The translations under genes were made by a program, and so were the position numbers. The notes below the pieces were generated by a model, which was given only the letters and a program-made list of their open reading frames with translations, searched no databases and was not told the origin of the DNA. From Bradyrhizobium sp. 132 (GTDB lineage: Bacteria > Pseudomonadota > Alphaproteobacteria > Rhizobiales > Xanthobacteraceae), in contig NZ_JADPKY010000089.1 of NCBI RefSeq assembly GCF_023074185.1, positions 1-58,442 of the forward strand: 58,442 nucleotides of DNA, written 5' to 3'. Of the stretch, positions 54,796-58,442 are shown in pieces; position 1 is the first letter of the stretch; the number at the start of each line of letters is the position of its first letter.

Positions 54796-56847
54796 GAACC
54801 TCGCCAATACATGGGCGCGATCCACCGTCATGCCCTGCGCCTTGTGGATCGTCGCGGCATAGCCATGGTCGATCCGGTTGAAATCCCTGAAGTCGAAGCG
54901 CAAGGATCGGCCATCGTCGGTCTGCACGGTCATGGATTGCGCGCTGACCTGTTCAATGGTCCCGAGCGTGCCGTTCTTCACGCCAAGACCGCGCTCGTTC
55001 TGCAGGAACATGACGCGATCTCCGCTCGCGAAGGCTCTTGCGCCGCGCTCGACCGTCACATGCACCTCGTCCCCCAGATTGCCCGCAGCCCTCATCCGCC
55101 CGCGCGCTGCCTCGTTCAGCGCCCGGACCTCGTCGTTGGTGTGGGTGAGGATGATCCGGCTCTGATCCGGCGATGCCTGCCGATCACGGTCCCAGCGCTC
55201 GATCAGATCGCCGCGTGCCTGTTCGCGGGTCTGGGCCTCATGCACCATGCCTTGGGCGCGGTAAGCTCCCAGCGCATGGCCCACTTTGCCGGTCGCCAGA
55301 TCGCGCGTGGCGTCGCGCTGCCACTCCTCACGCTGACGGCGCACTTCACCGATTTCTGCGCCGCCGTGACGCTCATGGATCGAGCGGAATGCCGCCCCCG
55401 CCTCGATCGCCTGCAGCTGTTGCGGATCGCCGACCAGCACCACCTTTGCCCCTGCGTCGGCTGCATGGGACAGCACGCGCTCGAGCTGGCGCGTGCCGAC
55501 CATACCTGCCTCGTCAATGACAAGCACATCGCTCGATTTGAGCAGATCGCGGCCCTGTTCCCAGCCATGCTCCAGGCTGGCGATCGTGCGCGACAGAATG
55601 CTCGATCCGCTTTCGAGGTTTTCCGCGGCAATGCCGGACAGCGCCACGCCCTGGACCTCGAAGCCTGCCGCTTCCCACGCCTCTCGCGCCACGCGCAGCA
55701 TCGCGCTCTTTCCCGTTCCGGCATGGCCGACCACGACGCCGAGATCGCGTCCATCCATGACATGCGCCAGCGCGTCGGCCTGTTCGTTAGACAAGACCAT
55801 GCCGCGCGCTTCCGCACGTGCCAACGCGGCTTGGCGCTCCGTGTCGCGTACCTGATGGCGTGCCCCTTCCGCCATCCGTTCAGCTGCACGGTGAAGGCGC
55901 TGCTCCGCGTCGATTATTGCGCGGGTCGTGAACCGATCCTCGCCGCGAGCGTCTTGGCCGAGTTCGACCAGATCGGGCGCTTCCCGCATTGCGGCCACCA
56001 CCTCGTTGAACTGGTCGAGCCCGTCACTGTGCCGGTGCGCGAACTTCGCTATGTCGCGGCGTGTGAAGGTCGATTGTTGCTGGGTAACGGCTTCCAGTCC
56101 AAGGGAGGGGCCGGCGATGATCCGCGCGCCATTGCCGCGCGCGATCTCACGGTGCATCTCGGCCCGGTCGGCTTCGCCGCCTTCGCCAACGATGCCCCGA
56201 ACCTCGATCCGTTTGGCCGGCGCACCGATCTGGCTCTGCGGCTCCAGGGCGATGCCTTGGGCGTCCAGGCTGCGATGATCAATCCACGCGTCGATGTCGA
56301 GCTCGGCCAGCCGCTCATTGGCAAGCTCAGCCCAGCGTTCGCGCCATCGCTCGACCATCTCCGTGCGGTTCCAGTCTCGTACCTTTTTGCCAAAGCCGTT
56401 CTCGTCGACCGAGCGCATGGTCAGCATGACATGGGCATGAGGTTTCGGTAGTCCGTCCTCGGCCCTGTCCCAATGCACATTGAGGTCGGCGATCATGCCG
56501 ACACCGACGAACTCACCTTGAACGAAGGCCCGGGCCAACTCGATGCCATGTGCTTCGCTCATCTCCCGCGGAAGGGCAAACTCCACCTCTCGGGCGAGCT
56601 GGGCATCTTTCCGGATTTCGAACGCTTCGACATCGTTCCAAAGCTGCTCGCGATCCCGCCATGCCTCCGGCGCGTTGTCCGGCAGCATCAAATCGGAATG
56701 GACGACGCCGCGCTTTCCAGAAAAATCCTGATCACGGCCGAGCCGTTCGTCGCGCAACCGCGAGCCCGAGCGGGAGGCTGCCGGCGCCACCGCGCTGCTT
56801 CCGGCCTTGCGGCCAATGACCTTGACGTGAAGATGATAGATCGCCAT
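54781..56847 (-). CDS. traA: TraA relaxase/helicase, C-terminally truncated
   Basis: 688 residues, against roughly 1,100 for complete Ti/Sym-plasmid TraA. Residues 1-200 are the MobA/MobL (MOBQ) relaxase: an N-terminal MAIYHLHVKVIGR, and NVHWDRAEDGLPKPHAHV with H137 and H139 for metal. Helicase motifs follow: Walker A VVGHAGTGKSAML, Walker B VLVIDEAGMVGTRQLERV, and the C-terminal-core IHKAQGMTVDRAHVL. Immediately after this motif the frame ends at a junction with a foreign fragment. It nicks DNA at oriT and unwinds the strand for conjugation. Loss of the C-terminal domain probably abolishes efficient transfer, though the relaxase part looks intact. oriT lies 30-80 bases upstream of its start. 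Confidence 0.9.
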   Translation of the reverse strand: MAIYHLHVKVIGRKAGSSAVAPAASRSGSRLRDERLGRDQDFSGKRGVVHSDLMLPDNAPEAWRDREQLWNDVEAFEIRKDAQLAREVEFALPREMSEAHGIELARAFVQGEFVGVGMIADLNVHWDRAEDGLPKPHAHVMLTMRSVDENGFGKKVRDWNRTEMVERWRERWAELANERLAELDIDAWIDHRSLDAQGIALEPQSQIGAPAKRIEVRGIVGEGGEADRAEMHREIARGNGARIIAGPSLGLEAVTQQQSTFTRRDIAKFAHRHSDGLDQFNEVVAAMREAPDLVELGQDARGEDRFTTRAIIDAEQRLHRAAERMAEGARHQVRDTERQAALARAEARGMVLSNEQADALAHVMDGRDLGVVVGHAGTGKSAMLRVAREAWEAAGFEVQGVALSGIAAENLESGSSILSRTIASLEHGWEQGRDLLKSSDVLVIDEAGMVGTRQLERVLSHAADAGAKVVLVGDPQQLQAIEAGAAFRSIHERHGGAEIGEVRRQREEWQRDATRDLATGKVGHALGAYRAQGMVHEAQTREQARGDLIERWDRDRQASPDQSRIILTHTNDEVRALNEAARGRMRAAGNLGDEVHVTVERGARAFASGDRVMFLQNERGLGVKNGTLGTIEQVSAQSMTVQTDDGRSLRFDFRDFNRIDHGYAATIHKAQGMTVDRAHVLARFLSWE

Positions 56848-56869
56848 CGCGACCAGATCATCTACACGG

Positions 56870-56930
56870 CACAGCGTACGTCGGAACGACGTATAAGCGC
56901 GCCCTCCCTCGAAAAATTCTCGGGAGGGAT
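56870..56930. other. Origin of transfer (oriT) with Ti/RSF1010-type nic region
   Basis: Between divergent traA and traC-like genes, an inverted repeat TACGTCG-gaa-CGACGTA (56877-56893) leads into TATAAGCGCGCCCTCCC. Ti-plasmid oriT reads ACGTATAATTGCGCCCT and RSF1010 reads AAGTGCGCCCTCC in this region (from memory), so nicking by analogy falls between 56901 and 56902. A further stem, CCCTCCC/GGGAGGG (56902-56908 and 56922-56928), follows. Location and sequence agree. Confidence 0.8.
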
Positions 56931-57017
56931 TACCGCGTCTCAGGCCGTCCTGACGACCTTACAGCATTGTGCGGTGTGCTCGATTATCATTTCTCCAGCT
57001 ACACATATGGAGACACG

Positions 57018-57488
57018 ATGCGTAAACCGAAGGACTTTGATGCAGACCTGAAGGCACTCGAAGACAAGGCGCGCGGACTGAAAACCCGCAAGGTCCGCCA
57101 GCTAGGCGAATTGGTCATAGCAACCGGGGCAGATACCGAACGTTGGGGAGGCAAGCGGGCTAGGCAACAACTGGAAGGGGACCTGACAGCGCGAATTGTT
57201 GCAGCGGAACGATACGGAGCCCAGTGCGCCAGAGCTATCGAAGTCTCCGGTGTCGAAGCCGCGAAGGACGCAGCACACATAGAAGCAAAGAAAATCCATT
57301 ATTTGCTGTATAGAATTCGCCAGCACGCGCCGCTTACCGTCTCAGGAATGTTGATCTTGGCGCGCGGCATGATGCTGTACGAGGAAGTGCAGAAGAGCAA
57401 CTATTGCGGCGGCGAACAGGGGCGAGGTCTGCTTCTGGGCCGCGAGTTAGCAAGTGCGGTCCTTCGCGTCGCCGGAATTGCGGCATAA
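57018..57488 (+). CDS. TraC/TraD-like conjugal transfer protein with an unusual C-terminus
   Basis: 156 residues from ATG 57018, preceded by GGAG. Residues 1-42 (MRKPKDFDADLKALEDKARG, then KTRKVRQLGELVIATGAD) match the start of small TraC/TraD-type proteins of rhizobial and Ti plasmids, and the position opposite traA across oriT is where traC and traD lie. From residue 43 on (RWGGKRARQQLEGDLTARIV..., ending ELASAVLRVAGIAA) the sequence is unlike those families, which usually end within 30-60 more residues. It may be a fusion created by rearrangement. No traG or other transfer gene follows. Confidence 0.6.
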   Translation: MRKPKDFDADLKALEDKARGLKTRKVRQLGELVIATGADTERWGGKRARQQLEGDLTARIVAAERYGAQCARAIEVSGVEAAKDAAHIEAKKIHYLLYRIRQHAPLTVSGMLILARGMMLYEEVQKSNYCGGEQGRGLLLGRELASAVLRVAGIAA

Positions 57489-57554
57489 CATCGTCGAATG
57501 GGGCGGCGGCTTCCGCCGCCGTCCTCCGGGCCATCTTTACGAAAAAGGTCAACC

Positions 57555-58090
57555 ATGGGCGAGCGAAGGCGAAGACGAATGATGATGGCATACCATGAAG
57601 CGGCCCACGCAGTGCTGGCTCGCCGTCAAGGCCTAGCATGCGCGGAAATACGTATGTCAGGATCGGTCGGAGCCTTAACCGCTTCGGCGTCTTATGAGAG
57701 TGGAGAAGCAGTAGAAGCGAAGATTGCGGGGTACGAGATCGATGGCGCTGTAGCATTAGCAGGACCAGTCGCGAACGTTCGTTTCTCAGGGCGTCCCAGC
57801 TCGTTTTCTGACGGCGCCGAAAGCGACTTGCAGATTGCACAAGCGGCGGCCGGTTCTGTGCTCTACTGAAATCTGGCCAGTCGTTGCCCGGCGCTGGGAA
57901 CGAGGAGCTTGAACTTCCCCGGGACGTCCTTCGGCAGGCGAACGACATACTGGCCGTCATCTTGCAGAATTGTGAAGCGTTGGTCGACGAGCACTGGGCC
58001 GAGATTGATCGTGTAGCGAAAGTCCTAATGCACCGCGATCTGATTACGGCCAGTGAACTTGACCAGCTTATAGCCGAAACACCCAGCTGA
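57555..58090 (+). pseudogene. M41 (FtsH-protease-domain-like) peptidase remnant, frameshifted
   Basis: From ATG 57555, MAYHEAAHAVLARRQG carries a HEAAH zinc motif, as in the M41 peptidase domain of FtsH but without any AAA domain. ALAGPVANVRFSG and SDLQIAQAAA follow. Near 57860 the frame shifts; the other frame gives LKSGQSLPGAGNEELELPRD, then LVDEHWAEIDRVAKVLM and ASELDQLIAETPS, the helical end of the M41 domain, to a stop at 58088-58090. The restored length would be about 178 residues. Stand-alone M41-like proteins are common on rhizobial plasmids and islands; their role is unknown. Confidence 0.65.
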
Positions 58091-58149
58091 ATTGCATGTA
58101 CCAAGCTGACCGCTCTGAACGCATCAAGGCTTTGGTGAAGGTCGCTCTA

Positions 58150-58442
58150 GCAGTCTGCTGAAAAACCCCCTCGCCAGGGAGGGGACTTGATGATTCACTT
58201 TATCATCTCGAATCGGCGGAGACGATCATGCGCGGCAGGTTTACGGATCAGGGCGGCCTGTTTTCGTACATCGCGCCGGATAAACGTGTGCCAGCGAACC
58301 ATCCGCTGCGGAAGGTCCGGGAACTTGTCCGGGATGTTTTGAGTGATTTGAACCGCAGCCTTGGAAAGCTATACGCCAGCGAGGGACGTCCTTCGATCCC
58401 TCCGGAGCAGTTGCTGAGCGCCTTGCTGCTGCAGGTGTTCTA
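58150..58442 (+). mobile_element. IS5-like insertion sequence, left end, runs off the window
   Basis: The element probably begins near 58150 with TCTGCTGAAAAACCCCCTC, an end type common in this group. Its transposase starts at ATG 58228 and 71 codons are visible (GRFTDQGGLFSYIAPDKRVP, NHPLRKVRELVRDVLSDL, EGRPSIPPEQLLSALLLQVF), the DUF772 N-terminal domain. The frame is open to the window edge, so the copy may be intact. Confidence 0.82.
58228..58442 (+). CDS. IS5-like transposase, N-terminal part
   Basis: 71 codons of an open frame that continues past the window. The sequence is the DUF772 domain of a DDE transposase; the catalytic residues would lie beyond the edge. The start at ATG 58228 gives the usual MRGRFTDQ-type N-terminus of this family. 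Confidence 0.8.
   Translation, partial: MRGRFTDQGGLFSYIAPDKRVPANHPLRKVRELVRDVLSDLNRSLGKLYASEGRPSIPPEQLLSALLLQVF

Noticed and set aside
54811..56451. 546-codon open frame on the plus strand
   Set aside because: It is the mirror of traA, whose motifs are unmistakable; high GC keeps the opposite frame open.
1..58442. CRISPR arrays, rRNA and tRNA genes
   Set aside because: No regularly spaced direct repeats, rRNA segments or foldable tRNAs were noticed; this was by eye, so a short tRNA could have been missed.

Overview
The window looks like accessory DNA from a rhizobial alphaproteobacterium, most likely Bradyrhizobium or a close relative. It carries a decayed fixA, a TraA-type relaxase with a Ti-like oriT, many insertion-sequence fragments, an orphan LuxR, and small proteins of a kind I associate with Bradyrhizobium. 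Assignments come from reading translations and motifs; no database search was run.

Layout. (1) 1-3.1 kb: an IS3-type end that truncates a small membrane-protein gene, phage-like remnants and an IS110 transposase ghost. (2) 3.6-8.5 kb: a minus-strand phosphonate cluster (PEP mutase, nucleotidyltransferase, CDP-alcohol phosphotransferase, CobD-like PLP enzyme) and two small conserved proteins. (3) 9.2-15.2 kb: an intact IS1182-type transposase, a diiron desaturase-like protein, an orphan LuxR regulator, a fixA pseudogene and a HAD hydrolase. (4) 15.2-22.3 kb: strongly decayed DNA with ghosts of folE, queD and queF (7-deazaguanine/pterin pathway) and ardC, plus an intact arylamine N-acetyltransferase.

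(5) 22.4-44.9 kb is the most unusual part. A long run of minus-strand genes ends in a vanadium-haloperoxidase-like protein. It contains a LodA/LodB-type quinone (CTQ) oxidase pair. Further upstream it contains a second, hybrid set: a protein that keeps the LodA-like N-terminal fold but not the CTQ-bearing part; a small protein with a motif matching the CTQ subunit (QhpC) of quinohemoprotein amine dehydrogenase; a radical-SAM/SPASM protein of the QhpD type, translationally coupled to it; and a LodB/QhpG-type flavoprotein. A zinc metalloprotease, an MBL-fold hydrolase and three unknown proteins lie between the two sets. Divergently transcribed are a 918-residue beta-propeller/ferritin-like fusion, a Cys-rich proline-rich protein and a frameshifted nucleoside phosphorylase. 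My reading is that this is a split quinone-cofactor enzyme with its own maturation genes.

(6) 45.3-53 kb: IS ghosts, then a defence-like group: a STAND NTPase with a restriction-endonuclease-like N-terminus and a helical-repeat C-terminus, a DUF2937 protein, a frameshifted PD-(D/E)xK nuclease, a trypsin-like protease, a likely DNA-binding protein with a perfect 16-bp inverted repeat at its promoter, and a Fic protein. (7) 54-58.4 kb: remains of a conjugative element: a broken nuclease-like gene fused at its 3' end to a truncated traA, a Ti/RSF1010-like oriT, a traC/traD-like gene, a frameshifted M41-like peptidase, and the start of another IS transposase at the window end.
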